Positions 42,653 through 53,241 of a stretch of DNA of 64,000 bases are shown piece after piece. Numbering within the stretch: the first letter of the stretch is position 1; every line of letters begins with the position of its first letter. Location: positions 1-64,000 of the forward strand of contig VMEW01000004.1 of the NCBI GenBank assembly GCA_007375735.1, in the 5' to 3' direction. A program made the translations under genes and the position numbers. The notes beneath the pieces are model-generated. The model was not told where the DNA came from. It did no database searches and saw nothing but the letters and a program-made list of their open reading frames with translations. Source of the stretch: Candidatus Peregrinibacteria bacterium Greene0416_19 (GTDB lineage Bacteria > Patescibacteriota > Gracilibacteria > Peribacterales > Peribacteraceae).

Positions 42653-43629
42653 AATACCTGATCACCGGACTCACGGGTTTCGCGGGCCCGCACCTGGCGC
42701 GGGAGCTGCTGGATGCCGGGCATGAAGTCGCCGGCCTCATCCGCGGGAGCAACGGCCGGGAGGATGACATCCGGGACGTGCTCGACGACGACCATTTCCG
42801 GAAGATCGAATGGATCTACGGCGATCTGAAGGATCTCGACTCCATGGATCGATTGTTTGTACAACAGCGCTTCGATGGTGTCTACCACCTGGCCGCACAG
42901 AGTCATCCACCCACGAGCTTCAGTCACCCCATCGGTACATTCGCCGACAACGTCATGGGTTCGATCCATCTGATCGAATCGCTCCGCAAGCATCAGAAGG
43001 AATGCCGCTTCATGTTCTGTTCGACCTCGGAAGTGTACGGCGACACATGCAAGGATCTCGGTGTTCTCTCCGAGACGAGTCCGTTGCTTCCCAGCAATCC
43101 CTACGGCAACTCCAAAGCGGCGGTCGATTTCTTCGTGCAGGAGCGGTGCAAGAACAAGTTCCTGGACGGCTACATCACGCGCGCGTTCTCGCACACCGGT
43201 CCGCGCCGCGGGCGGCGCTTCTCCATTTCCTCAGATGCGTATCAGCTCGCGCGCATGAAAATTGGCTTGGAGAAGAACAGTGTGTTGAGAGTCGGGAACC
43301 TACAGACCAAGCGAGTGGTCATCGACGTCCGCGACTGCGTGCATGCCTATGTGCTCCTGATGGACAAAGCGACGAGCGGCGAAGCGTACAATGTCGGCGG
43401 CAGCGACGTGCATCCGATGCAGTACTACACGGATCTGCTGATCGAGGTCTCGGGGCTCACCGGCGTCACGCAGGAAGTCGACTCCGCGCTCTACCGCCCG
43501 ATTGATATTCAGGTGCAGATTCCGGACACTACCAAACTGCGCACAGCGACCGGCTGGGAACCCCGGATTTCCCTCGAGCAAGCGATGCAGGACCTGTTCG
43601 ATTACTGGGTGCGAAAGCTCACCCCCTGA
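42649..43629 (+). CDS. NAD-dependent epimerase/dehydratase (Gmd/Rmd-like)
   Basis: 326 residues, extended SDR. YLITGLTGFAGPHLARELL gives the GxxGxxG motif, CSTSEVYGD the Thr/Ser, and YGNSK the catalytic YxxxK. Closest in pattern to GDP-mannose 4,6-dehydratase or GDP-6-deoxymannose reductase. With Gmd at 46571 it could complete GDP-deoxysugar synthesis. ATG at 42649 overlaps the preceding stop, yet TACCAT lies 6 nt upstream, so it may also be transcribed alone. Confidence 0.85.
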   Translation: MKYLITGLTGFAGPHLARELLDAGHEVAGLIRGSNGREDDIRDVLDDDHFRKIEWIYGDLKDLDSMDRLFVQQRFDGVYHLAAQSHPPTSFSHPIGTFADNVMGSIHLIESLRKHQKECRFMFCSTSEVYGDTCKDLGVLSETSPLLPSNPYGNSKAAVDFFVQERCKNKFLDGYITRAFSHTGPRRGRRFSISSDAYQLARMKIGLEKNSVLRVGNLQTKRVVIDVRDCVHAYVLLMDKATSGEAYNVGGSDVHPMQYYTDLLIEVSGLTGVTQEVDSALYRPIDIQVQIPDTTKLRTATGWEPRISLEQAMQDLFDYWVRKLTP

Positions 43630-43633
43630 GTCC

Positions 43634-44302
43634 ATGTCCCTCCTCGACCGCACCGGCCTGACCGCCAAGATCACACGCCCGCGCATTCATGCATTTTTGA
43701 AGAAATATGCGAGTGAGAAAAAGACACTCGATGTCGGCTGCGGAAGCGCACTCTACGGGAATCACTTCCCGAATCGCATCACGCTGGATATCGAGGCACG
43801 TCCGGGCATCAAGACCGACATCGTCGGCGACGCGCACAATTTGCACATGATCGACGATGCATCGTTCGATGTCGTCCTTTGCACCGAAGTCCTCGAACAC
43901 CTCCACACGCCTTCGATGGCGATTGCGGAGTTCCGACGCGTCCTCAAACCGGGAGGACTGCTCCTCCTCACCACGCGCTTTATCTTTCCGCTCCACGACG
44001 TGCCCGGAGACTACTACCGCTACACGAAGTACGGACTGCGGCACCTCCTGCGGGACTTCGAGATTCTCGAGTTACAGGAGGAGGCGAACACCATCGAGAC
44101 GCTCGCCGTGCTCTACCAGCGGATCGGCTTCCAGGCGACGACGCTCGGGTTCCGGCCGTTCAAGATCCTGTGGTTCCTCAAGGCATGGATCGTCCGACTG
44201 TTCTCTGGGATTCTCACGTGCGAATACGGAGATATTCGGCACAACAAAGTGGAGACGAACATTTTGTGTTCCGGGTATTACGTGGCGGCAAGGAAACGGT
44301 AA
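43634..44302 (+). CDS. Class I SAM-dependent methyltransferase
   Basis: 222 residues. Motif I is TLDVGCGSALYGNHF; FDVVLCTEVLEHL and RVLKPGGLLLLTTRF follow. The C-terminal ~60 residues include a hydrophobic stretch. Context suggests methylation of a sugar or glycan. ATG 43634 lies 4 nt after the previous stop, and no -10 is evident, so it is probably read from the upstream promoter. Confidence 0.85.
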   Translation: MSLLDRTGLTAKITRPRIHAFLKKYASEKKTLDVGCGSALYGNHFPNRITLDIEARPGIKTDIVGDAHNLHMIDDASFDVVLCTEVLEHLHTPSMAIAEFRRVLKPGGLLLLTTRFIFPLHDVPGDYYRYTKYGLRHLLRDFEILELQEEANTIETLAVLYQRIGFQATTLGFRPFKILWFLKAWIVRLFSGILTCEYGDIRHNKVETNILCSGYYVAARKR

Positions 44303-44337
44303 TACAAATACATCAGACAAAACAAAACAAACCGCAG

Positions 44338-44431
44338 CCGGGGATCGCGTAAAGCGACGTGGCCCGTAAAGGCCGCGTGCGGCCACGTGCCGTTTACGCG
44401 GTCGCCACGCGACTTTACGTCGTATCCCCGG
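44338..44431. repeat. RAYT-associated palindromic element, copy next to the RAYT gene
   Basis: 94 bp, an almost complete palindrome from CCGGGGAT to ATCCCCGG. It is the inverted, more symmetric form of the elements at 9330-9419 and 46444-46533 and lies 165 bp upstream of the RAYT gene. Confidence 0.9.
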
Positions 44432-44595
44432 ACTGAGGTGGAACGGCCGCCCGCGTTCCCGGATCCTTATCCAATCCGTTCCACATCGACATGGAACGCC
44501 ATAGATTGCATGTATATGCCAAATATCCGGTGCCTTAGAAAATAAATGTACAAACATCCATCCCACCCGTCATTGATTCCCCCGATGATGTCTGG

Positions 44596-45102
44596 GTGCC
44601 TCAAATCCATTATGGCCAATTCGGATTGTTCCACGTCACGTCGGTTGCCAAAGACCGTACGCCGTGGTGCACGCAGCTGGGCGTACCCCCATTGTTGATC
44701 GATGATTTGTTCATGACCCGGAACGTGTACAACGCGGCCGTGTACGCGTTCTGCATTCTGCCGGATCACATGCATATATTGGTCGGGGCCGGCGAAAAAG
44801 GATTGTCACGTTTCATGCATTCGTTCAGGCGGAACGCATCGCGGGATGTGGGGATGTTGATTCCCCCTTCGGGCGGGACGCCGGGGTTACGAACCCCGGC
44901 TGCTGGAAATGATATGTCGTTCACGGGATGGCAATCGGGTTTTCATGATCGGTATGTGACCACGGACCGCAAACGCATGAACGCGTTCTATTACGTCGCC
45001 CACAATGCCGTCCGTCACCGTCTGGTCACAGACATCGACGATTGGCCTTGGTCATCCATCCATTTTCCGCATTTGATCGATCCGCTGCCGATGTGGGATT
45101 GA
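44596..45102 (+). CDS. REP-associated tyrosine transposase (RAYT)
   Basis: 168 residues of the Y1/HUH transposase superfamily: FHVTSVAKDRTPW, the HUH site CILPDHMHILV (H58, H60), WQSGFHDRYV and the catalytic tyrosine in FYYVAHNAVR (about Y133). The WQxGFHD motif marks the RAYT branch, domesticated single-copy relatives of IS200/IS605 that act on REP hairpins in bacteria such as E. coli. GTG 44596 is the likely start. A 21-bp palindrome (44880-44900) lies within the coding sequence. Mobilising the adjacent 90-bp palindromes is inference. Confidence 0.85.
   Translation: MPQIHYGQFGLFHVTSVAKDRTPWCTQLGVPPLLIDDLFMTRNVYNAAVYAFCILPDHMHILVGAGEKGLSRFMHSFRRNASRDVGMLIPPSGGTPGLRTPAAGNDMSFTGWQSGFHDRYVTTDRKRMNAFYYVAHNAVRHRLVTDIDDWPWSSIHFPHLIDPLPMWD
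44880..44900. repeat. Palindrome inside the RAYT gene
   Basis: GCCGGGGTT and AACCCCGGC flank three bases. It encodes residues around 95-102 (TPGLRTPA), between the HUH motif and the catalytic tyrosine. Confidence 0.7.
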
Positions 45103-45108
45103 TCATGT

Positions 45109-46377
<1,269 letters not shown>

Positions 46378-46443
46378 GCGCAGGGAATTGTAGCCGGGAT
46401 TCATCATCCCGGATACATGTTCGATTGTTTCAATGGGGTCCCA

Positions 46444-46533
46444 GGATGACGACGTACAGTCGCGTGGTGACCGCGTAAACGGCACGTGGCCGCACGCGGC
46501 CTTTACGGGCCACGTCGCTTTACGCGAATCCCG
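46444..46533. repeat. RAYT-associated palindromic element, intergenic copy
   Basis: 90 bp, 88 of 90 identical to 9330-9419 in the same orientation. It fills the spacer between the divergent dehydrogenase and gmd genes, just upstream of the gmd -10 box. Confidence 0.9.
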
Positions 46534-46570
46534 GCTGCGAGTCGATGCGCACATGTGGTAGAGTCCCACG

Positions 46571-47620
46571 GTGCCCCGGAAGCGCGCTCTCATCACCGGC
46601 ATCACCGGCCAGGACGGTTCCTACCTGGCTGAGCTGTTGCTCGAGAAAGGCTATGAGGTTCACGGGCTCGTGCGGCGGGCGTCCACGTTCAACCGCGGGC
46701 GGATCGATCATTTGTTCTCCGACGTGAACGCGCCGGATCTCCCCATCACTCTCCACTACGGGGATCTGGGTGATTCGAGCTCCCTCATGCGCGTGTTGCA
46801 GCTGGTGAAGCCGGATGAGATCTACAATCTGGCGGCGCAGAGTCATGTAGGCATCAGCTTCGACACGCCGGAGTATACGGGGGACGTCACCGGGCTCGGG
46901 ACAACCAGATTGCTCGAGGCCATCCGCACGAGCGCGTTCCCGGTCCGCTTCTACCAGGCGAGCAGCAGCGAACTCTTCGGCAAGGCGACGGTGCCATTCC
47001 AGAATGAATCGACGCCCTTCCATCCGCGCAGTCCCTATGCCTGCGCCAAAGCCTACGCGTTCCATCTGACCCGCAACTACCGCGAGAGCTACGGCATCTA
47101 CGCGGTCAACGGCATCCTCTTCAACCACGAGTCGCCCCGCCGCGGCGAAAACTTCGTGACGCGCAAGATCACCCTCTCGCTGGCTAAGATTCTCGCTGGT
47201 CATCAGGAGTGTCTGTTCCTCGGGAATATGGAGGCCAAGCGCGATTGGGGCTACGCGCCGGAGTACGTGGAGGGTATGTGGCTGATGCTCCAGCAGCCGG
47301 AGCCCAATGACTACGTTCTCGCCATCGGCCGCACCGCGTCGGTGCGGGAATTCCTTGAACTGTGTCTGAAGCATGCCGGCATCCGCTTCGAGCGCAGAGG
47401 GGAGGACAAGGATGAGATCTACATCGATACGAAGTCCGGCAAAACCATCGTCGCGCACGATGTGCATTACTATCGCCCGGCTGAGGTGGATCTGCTCTGC
47501 GGCGACGCCTCGAAAGCAAAAACGAAACTTGGGTGGCAGCCGAAGACGTCGTTCGAGGAACTGGCGCGGATCATGTTGGAAGCGGATTGCAAGTCGTTGG
47601 GCGTTCGACTTCCCGCATGA
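46571..47620 (+). CDS. gmd: GDP-mannose 4,6-dehydratase
   Basis: 349 residues. [20 protein letters not shown] is the diagnostic Gmd N-terminus; SSSELFGK and [11 protein letters not shown] carry the catalytic residues, and [17 protein letters not shown] is also typical. It converts GDP-mannose to GDP-4-keto-6-deoxymannose, the precursor of GDP-fucose, rhamnose and perosamine. GTG start with TAGAGT 6 nt upstream. The stop overlaps the GtrA gene start. Confidence 0.96.
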   Translation: MPRKRALITGITGQDGSYLAELLLEKGYEVHGLVRRASTFNRGRIDHLFSDVNAPDLPITLHYGDLGDSSSLMRVLQLVKPDEIYNLAAQSHVGISFDTPEYTGDVTGLGTTRLLEAIRTSAFPVRFYQASSSELFGKATVPFQNESTPFHPRSPYACAKAYAFHLTRNYRESYGIYAVNGILFNHESPRRGENFVTRKITLSLAKILAGHQECLFLGNMEAKRDWGYAPEYVEGMWLMLQQPEPNDYVLAIGRTASVREFLELCLKHAGIRFERRGEDKDEIYIDTKSGKTIVAHDVHYYRPAEVDLLCGDASKAKTKLGWQPKTSFEELARIMLEADCKSLGVRLPA

Positions 47621-48018
47621 GGCATTTCGTCCTGGGCAAAGCCCAAGGCATGCATATTCAATTCTTCCGCTACTTTTTCGTCGGGGGGCTCGCGTCGATC
47701 GTCGATCTGGCGGTGTACAAGATCCTCACGGATTTCCTGCACATCCACTACCTCTTCGCCGCGTTCGAGTCGTACATGGCGGGTCTTGTAGCAAATCACC
47801 TTCTGAGCATCTTGTGGGTGTTCGAGCGAAAGCATGAGCCGTGGAAGGAGTACACCTTGGTCTTCGGCATCGCGCTGGGGGGGCTCGCGTGGACGGAACT
47901 CCTCCTCTACCTGGCAGTCGATCTGGCCGGTATCGATGACTTCCTCGCACGCATCGGCGTGATGTTCCTCGTGCTGGGGTGGAACTTCGGGATGCGGAAG
48001 GTGTTCGTCTTTCATTAG
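47617..48018 (+). CDS. GtrA family membrane protein
   Basis: 133 residues and four membrane segments ([20 protein letters not shown] first), the GtrA/DPMS fold implicated in moving polyprenyl-linked sugars across the membrane. ATG 47617 overlaps the gmd stop as ATGA; a second ATG at 47650 gives a more usual length. A G-rich hairpin follows the stop. Confidence 0.85.
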   Translation: MRHFVLGKAQGMHIQFFRYFFVGGLASIVDLAVYKILTDFLHIHYLFAAFESYMAGLVANHLLSILWVFERKHEPWKEYTLVFGIALGGLAWTELLLYLAVDLAGIDDFLARIGVMFLVLGWNFGMRKVFVFH

Positions 48019-48020
48019 AG

Positions 48021-48076
48021 TTAGGGTTAGGGCAAGGGCAAGGTTCTTCTCCTTGCCCTAGCCCTTGCCTTTGCCC
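48021..48076. repeat. G-rich hairpin with TTAGGG-like repeats
   Basis: Three GGG runs plus GG spaced by 3 nt on the plus strand (48024-48043) face a matching C-rich arm (48051-48076). Forms a hairpin and could form a G-quadruplex on either strand. Related in sequence to 59987-60040. Possible terminator for the gmd-GtrA unit. Confidence 0.6.
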
Positions 48077-48102
48077 TTCTTCTATAGTTCGTAGGCTTTC
48101 AC

Positions 48103-49785
48103 ATGCCCAAGGTCGCTATCATCGCCGGCGCAGGTCCTGCTGGCCTCACGGCCGCCTATGATCTCCTCAAGCGGACTGACATCCGTCCGATCGTGTGCGA
48201 GGTGACGGATGCGATCGGGGGGATCGCGCAGACGTTCAATTACAAGGGCAACCGCATCGATATCGGCGGGCACAGGTTCTTCTCCAAGAGCGACCGGGTC
48301 ATGCAGTGGTGGTTCAATATTCTGCCGCGGCAGGGGGCGCCGGCGGCGGATACGGCGGAGAAGCGTCATGAGATTGAGTACGCCACTGAAGCGATTGTGG
48401 AGTATCTGTGCCCTGAGTGCTGTGTCCCAACCCCCACCCCCCACCCCCCCTCCCCCGGCGGGGGAGGGGGGCAAGGGGGGTCGGGGCTGGTGATCCATAA
48501 AATAGCTCCCGACCCGGAAAAAGAAGATAAGGTGATGCTCCAGCGCCCGCGCCTCTCCCGCATCTTCTACCGCCGCAACTTCTTTCCGTACCCCATCGGC
48601 ATCACGCTCACGGTCGCGCGGCGGCTTGGATTGATCAATACCTTCCTCATCGGTCTCAGTTACATCAAGGCGCAGTGGTTCCCGCGGAACGATGAGACAT
48701 ATCTCGATGCGTTCTTCATCAACCGGTTCGGGCGGCGTCTCTACGAGACGTTCTTCCGGGATTACACGGAGAAAGTCTGGGGCGTGCCGTGCGGCCAGAT
48801 CCGCGCCGACTGGGGGGCGCAGCGCATCAAGGGACTCTCGCTCAAGCGGGCAGTCATCCATGCCGTGAAAGATCTGCTCTCCAGTGACTTCAAGAAGGCG
48901 CAGGAGGAGCGCGAGACAAGTCTCATCACGCGCTTCTACTACCCCAAGTACGGGCCGGGACAGATGTGGGAGGTAGTGGCCGAGCAGGTGCAGACATGCG
49001 GAGGCGAGGTTCGGATGAAGCGGCGCGTGAGTGGCGTGCACTTGAAGGACGGCAAGGTGGAAGCTGTCACCCTCGAGAACATCGACACCGGCGAACTCGA
49101 ACGACTCGAGTGCGATTATTTCTTCTCCACCATGCCCATCAAGCATCTGGTAGGCATGATGACGCCGCATCCGCCCGCGACGGTCGTGGAAGTGGCCGAA
49201 GGGCTGCAGTATCGTGACTTCCTCACAGTCGGACTCCTCCTGAAAAAACTGTGCGTTCAGGAGCATGGACGCAAGCAGCCGTCCGCCGATGTGCCGGATA
49301 ACTGGATTTACATCCAAGAGGGAGACGTTCGGGTGGGGCGCGTGCAGGTGTTCAACAACTGGAGCCCCTACATGGTGGCGGACCGGAAGAACACCGTCTG
49401 GATCGGACTGGAATACTTCGTGAACGAGGGCGGCGACCTGTGGGTGATGCCGGATGCAGACGTCATCAAGCTCGGCATCCGCGAGATGGAGACGATCGGC
49501 TTCCTCCGCTCGGAGGACGTGCTCGACGCCTGCGTCCTCCGCATGCCGAAGGCCTACCCGGCGTATATCGGCAGCTACGATCAATTGGGGGTCGTGCGGG
49601 AATACGTGAACCAGATCGCGAATCTCTTCCTCCTCGGCCGCAACGGCATGCACCGTTACAACAACCAGGACCACAGCATGCTCACGGCGATGACGGCGGT
49701 GGATAACATTGTGGCCGGCAAAACGGACAAATCAAATTTGTGGGAGATTAATTTGGAGATGGTGTATCACGAAGAAAAGAAGTAG
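48103..49785 (+). CDS. FAD-dependent amine oxidase/UDP-galactopyranose mutase-like protein
   Basis: 560 residues. [20 protein letters not shown] is the Rossmann FAD site, [21 protein letters not shown] follows in two pieces, and [20 protein letters not shown] closes the FAD site as in UGM-like proteins. A role in sugar or lipid redox chemistry is inference. Residues ~108-130 are a Pro-Gly low-complexity insert encoded by a C/G palindrome (48428-48486). TAGGCT lies 5 nt before the ATG. A near-copy of its last codons lies downstream. Confidence 0.8.
   Translation: MPKVAIIAGAGPAGLTAAYDLLKRTDIRPIVCEVTDAIGGIAQTFNYKGNRIDIGGHRFFSKSDRVMQWWFNILPRQGAPAADTAEKRHEIEYATEAIVEYLCPECCVPTPTPHPPSPGGGGGQGGSGLVIHKIAPDPEKEDKVMLQRPRLSRIFYRRNFFPYPIGITLTVARRLGLINTFLIGLSYIKAQWFPRNDETYLDAFFINRFGRRLYETFFRDYTEKVWGVPCGQIRADWGAQRIKGLSLKRAVIHAVKDLLSSDFKKAQEERETSLITRFYYPKYGPGQMWEVVAEQVQTCGGEVRMKRRVSGVHLKDGKVEAVTLENIDTGELERLECDYFFSTMPIKHLVGMMTPHPPATVVEVAEGLQYRDFLTVGLLLKKLCVQEHGRKQPSADVPDNWIYIQEGDVRVGRVQVFNNWSPYMVADRKNTVWIGLEYFVNEGGDLWVMPDADVIKLGIREMETIGFLRSEDVLDACVLRMPKAYPAYIGSYDQLGVVREYVNQIANLFLLGRNGMHRYNNQDHSMLTAMTAVDNIVAGKTDKSNLWEINLEMVYHEEKK
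48428..48486. repeat. C/G-rich palindrome inside the oxidoreductase gene
   Basis: CCCCCTCCCCC and GGGGGAGGGGG meet at a CCGGCGG centre, and flanking CCCCAC and GGGGTC tracts extend the symmetry. It reads in frame as [18 protein letters not shown]. Confidence 0.8.
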
Positions 49786-49931
49786 AGGTGTCTTGCCCGG
49801 CGTAGTCCGCCGGCCTCGGCCGACGGATGGAGTCAGGTGTATCATGACGAGAAGAAAGCGAAGCAGTGATTGACTCAGCCAGAATAGACTGGCATTTGGT
49901 CAAAGGTAATTACACAGAAAATTGCTCATGG
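49786..49931. other. Spacer with palindrome and duplicated gene end
   Basis: TCCGCCGGCC/GGCCGACGGA (about 49806-49827) forms a hairpin, followed at 49836-49869 by a close copy of the preceding gene's last codons, reading VYHDEKKAKQ then TGA. No other feature seen. Confidence 0.6.
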
Positions 49932-51137
49932 TCATTTGTCTTCTATCAGCACCGGATTTAACACCTTCATATGAATGCTGATTCGTGTACCCATACATTG
50001 TTTCATTGCATTGGCTGTTTCGGGACGCGTTTCCAGAGATTGTATTATTGATGAATAATTGAAGTCAGTGGCTGGTGCCAAAACGCCATCACCCAATGCC
50101 CAGATCATATTATTCTTATCTTGAAGTCCGATTTTCATCGGAACAGGATTCGTATCACCACATTGGTACATCGTATTCATGAAGGTTCCTCTAGGAGTGA
50201 AGCTTCCAAAATCATTGCGTGGAGCAACTGCAAATGTGTAAATGCGGGCATCTTCACCCATGCTGCCATCCTGGCGTCGTGTGGGAAAGGCACAATGATG
50301 AATGCCTGGTTTCATAGGCAAGAACGTTGGATCTTGCAAAGCTTTTTCTCCATCCTCTTGGGCAACTTGGCGAATGACCGTATGTACGTCTGCCACACGC
50401 GGCAGAAATTTCGAAGAGTGTGCTTTCTCTGTCAGCAGTTCCCATATTTTCCATAACTGATCTGTGTGTACAGAATCCAGTGCGTTATACGAATAAAGAT
50501 ATAATGATGAATGAGAAATTACTGAGTGTTCGCAAGCTGCAAAATCCGGAAGACCGAAGCCAACAGTAGATTGAAAGCGATCATTATCCCATAGTTTCTC
50601 AGCAATGACTCCATGCTTTTCGGGTCCAAAATAATGTTTTCCCATGCGAGCAACCCACGCTTCGGCAATTGCGTGCTGACACGGTGAAACCGTGTCCTTG
50701 GAAATAACATGCAGGGCTTCGTGCCCGATGGTGTCCTTGTATTCATCAAGCGATTTATTTTTTAGTGGATTGAATTGGAGTCCTCTGACAGTGGGCAATT
50801 TTGTTCCCTTAAATGGAAGACTTGATCCTGTTGTGTAGTTGCAAAAGTGATCATCTTTAAATACATGTTCTTCTGGTTCGAAGCTGACCAATGCTTCTAC
50901 ATTCTCAGGTTTGCCACAGTACACCGGAATCTCTTTGGCAGCTGTTTCCTGAAGCAAAGCAGGTGCTTTTCCAAGATTTTCAACATATTGGTCTCTCACA
51001 AACTCAAGGATCCCTTCAGTTTCAGTCTGAGAAAAACCACAGCTTGTAAATCCTGAAGGATCAATCGGTTGCTTTAGGAAATTGGGATCAGTACCGGGGA
51101 AAACATGAATTTCATTCTTAAGAGCAGAAAGATTCAT
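49932..51137 (-). CDS. HExxH metallopeptidase-like protein, AT-rich
   Basis: 401 residues of unknown family. DTIGHEALHVIS contains H139-E140-x-x-H143, the zincin motif, and HAIAEAWVARMGKHYFG lies where a third ligand could be. No signal peptide or membrane span, so an intracellular protease or regulator is more likely than a secreted enzyme. The gene is markedly AT-richer than its neighbours, suggesting transfer. TATAAT is 4 nt before the ATG at 51137. The same HEALH motif occurs in the 22985 fusion. Confidence 0.7.
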   Translation of the reverse strand: MNLSALKNEIHVFPGTDPNFLKQPIDPSGFTSCGFSQTETEGILEFVRDQYVENLGKAPALLQETAAKEIPVYCGKPENVEALVSFEPEEHVFKDDHFCNYTTGSSLPFKGTKLPTVRGLQFNPLKNKSLDEYKDTIGHEALHVISKDTVSPCQHAIAEAWVARMGKHYFGPEKHGVIAEKLWDNDRFQSTVGFGLPDFAACEHSVISHSSLYLYSYNALDSVHTDQLWKIWELLTEKAHSSKFLPRVADVHTVIRQVAQEDGEKALQDPTFLPMKPGIHHCAFPTRRQDGSMGEDARIYTFAVAPRNDFGSFTPRGTFMNTMYQCGDTNPVPMKIGLQDKNNMIWALGDGVLAPATDFNYSSIIQSLETRPETANAMKQCMGTRISIHMKVLNPVLIEDK

Positions 51138-51183
51138 GGAAATTATATATAATAAAAAACAAACCAAGTCAATGAGCAAAGGG

Positions 51184-51399
51184 CTACGGGATCTTTCCCT
51201 GCACCGCCGCGATCCGCTGCCCGAGCTCCGTCACCCGCTCGTGATCAATGCCACGGCCGCTCACGATTGGCTCGAGCGGTGTTTGCTCCAGCGTCCACAA
51301 CAAGGTCGCATCTTCGCGTTCCCCCTGAGGCAGAACGTCGAGGTCATCGGGGCCCGGCATGGCCCCTCGTGTGCGTCTGGTGTCATCATGGCATGGCAT
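51184..51399 (-). CDS. Possible small protein downstream of the 584-aa gene
   Basis: A 71-codon frame begins inside the end of the 51386 gene (ATG 51399, alternative 51360) and stays open to 51184. It reads MPGPDDLDVLPQGEREDATL from the second start. No family; the coupling by overlap is the only support besides composition. Confidence 0.35.
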   Translation of the reverse strand: MPCHDDTRRTRGAMPGPDDLDVLPQGEREDATLLWTLEQTPLEPIVSGRGIDHERVTELGQRIAAVQGKIP

Positions 51400-53140
51400 G
51401 GGGAATGGGACCGTCCGTTCCCATCCGGCGGGCGGCCATGTGTCGATGGAGGCTCAGCACATTGAAAATCCAGCGGAGATTGCGGCCCGGGAACATCTTT
51501 GCCGCGTAGTGACGCATGGCAGCCACGGTGTCTCTCAAGTGCTGGAGGTGGTTATCTCCCCTGCGCTCGGCGATGGCGCCGAGGATCTTGCTCGCCACTT
51601 CATCTTGGAGCGGGAAGCGCCACTCCAGGAATGTGCGCACCTGCTGCCGGAGCACTGCGGGGTCTTCGCCGGCAGCCACTGTCATGGGTTGCAGCACCGG
51701 ACGGAACTGCAGGAAGTCGTCGCAGTGCGCCTGCAAGGACCGCTCCGCCTTTGCGGCGAGCGCATCGCACTCCTCCCGCAGCTCCACTGTGGACATGCCG
51801 CTCGCACCCTCGGTATAGATGTTCTCCACCGGAGAACCTCTGCTATTTCTATGCAAGAAGTCCATCAGTGTCCAGAATTGTTCCTTCTGCGCGTCTGCGG
51901 TGAAGGAGAGTGCAACGGCCTCTCTCAGGTGTGCGAGATCCGTCCACCCCTTACGTAGTAGTTCAGCCAGGATGCACATCTGGAAGTACTCTGCCACTTT
52001 CTCCATTCTCCCCGGCTCGGTGTAGACGGGCGGGCAGGCGAAATAGAACTTCCGCCCCTTCCCGAGGGATGCTCCAGCATGGAGCGCGTGCGGTTCGTAT
52101 CCCGTGGCACGCGGGCGGAGTTCCCGCAGATGTCGGTAGCGGATGCCGGCGCAGATGCCCGCCAAATCGCCGGTTTCCACATCGTTCAGGGTGATGCTCC
52201 CTACCTGTATCAGGTAATCGCGCAGCGCGGCGAGGCCGATGACTGCGCCCGCCGCCCCCGTGACGATCTGCAGGCTGCCGGCCAACCCCTCCGTGGTCGC
52301 GAAGAGTGCCAGATCCCGCTTCCATTGGCTCAGTACCTCCTGTTCCACCGTCAATGAGGGGATGGTGGGTGAGAGCTTGCGCCGTCGTACATTCCCAATT
52401 TCCCGGCGTGCCCCCCGCCGCGGCGTGAAAAACGCATCGATGATAGCCAGTGATGGAGACGGGGTCTGCGGCACCCCGTTCGCTGCGGATTCTGTCATCG
52501 CAGGTGGAGACGGTGCGCCAGCCAGTACCGGGTTCCACAGCAGGGTGCGGAGCGACCCGGAGAGCGCATGCAGCAGGCTGTGCACGCGTTGCACGGCACG
52601 GAGGAGCGTCTCTTTCGCCTCAGTCCTCTGGACCGCCTCTCCGGCACCGCCAGTCTTGCGCTCCTGCTCGAGAGCCTCCCTTTCGATTCTGCGCTGCTGC
52701 AGAAAGGAACCGATGATCTTCATGCGACCCTGATTGGCGTGCAGGCTCTCGTCGGCCCGCTTGATGGATTCCCGGATTCTCTCCAGGCGCTGGATCTCCG
52801 CTTGCATCTCTGCGAGCCTCCGGTCCGTCTCCTCGTGATCCGGTCCCGAGGATGCCAGGCGCAATGACTGGTATGACGCTGTCGCGTGCATGACCGCATC
52901 ATGCAGACTCCGATCGGTTCCATAGAGAGCGTTCCACCGGACGACGACTGCATCATCGGTGGTCGGGAGGACATCGAGACACCGATCCGGAAGCTTACGG
53001 GGGATTCCGGTCACTCCCATTTCTTGCAGTGCCAAGAGGAGTCGTTCGTACTCCCCGGTGAGCCGCACGACCGTCGTTCGGACGGAGGCGGCTTCCTGCG
53101 ACACGTCCATCGCGAAATCATGATGCTCCGGAACTGTCAT
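51386..53140 (-). CDS. Large hypothetical protein with coiled coil (584 aa)
   Basis: No family recognised. Residues ~100-170 predict coiled coil (RRLAEMQAEIQRLERIRESI, RIEREALEQERK); a region near 290-330 is hydrophobic and Gly/Ala-rich (GSLQIVTGAAGAVIGLAALR) and could be a membrane hairpin. The C-terminal half is helical. ATG 53140 has a promoter 6 nt upstream that overlaps a 16-bp palindrome, so it is probably regulated. Divergent from the DPM1-GtrA gene. Confidence 0.7.
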   Translation of the reverse strand: MTVPEHHDFAMDVSQEAASVRTTVVRLTGEYERLLLALQEMGVTGIPRKLPDRCLDVLPTTDDAVVVRWNALYGTDRSLHDAVMHATASYQSLRLASSGPDHEETDRRLAEMQAEIQRLERIRESIKRADESLHANQGRMKIIGSFLQQRRIEREALEQERKTGGAGEAVQRTEAKETLLRAVQRVHSLLHALSGSLRTLLWNPVLAGAPSPPAMTESAANGVPQTPSPSLAIIDAFFTPRRGARREIGNVRRRKLSPTIPSLTVEQEVLSQWKRDLALFATTEGLAGSLQIVTGAAGAVIGLAALRDYLIQVGSITLNDVETGDLAGICAGIRYRHLRELRPRATGYEPHALHAGASLGKGRKFYFACPPVYTEPGRMEKVAEYFQMCILAELLRKGWTDLAHLREAVALSFTADAQKEQFWTLMDFLHRNSRGSPVENIYTEGASGMSTVELREECDALAAKAERSLQAHCDDFLQFRPVLQPMTVAAGEDPAVLRQQVRTFLEWRFPLQDEVASKILGAIAERRGDNHLQHLRDTVAAMRHYAAKMFPGRNLRWIFNVLSLHRHMAARRMGTDGPIPHAMP

Positions 53141-53146
53141 ACGGCA

Positions 53147-53175
53147 TTTTTACGTATTTTTGACTTTATAGTCAA
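53147..53175 (-). promoter_or_regulatory. Promoter with operator-like palindrome
   Basis: Minus-strand TTGACT (53170-53175), 17-bp spacer, TAAAAA (53147-53152). The -35 lies within the palindrome TTGACTTTATAGTCAA (53160-53175), a plausible repressor site. Confidence 0.6.
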
Positions 53176-53241
53176 GATTTCCTTCGACGATTGCAGCGTT
53201 CATGGACCGAGGCTGATGACAGCTCCGCTACACTCCTGCGC

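Noticed and set aside
44066..44566. Minus-strand frame across the RAYT-associated repeat
   Set aside because: Built from repeat sequence and antisense methyltransferase codons; no start signal.
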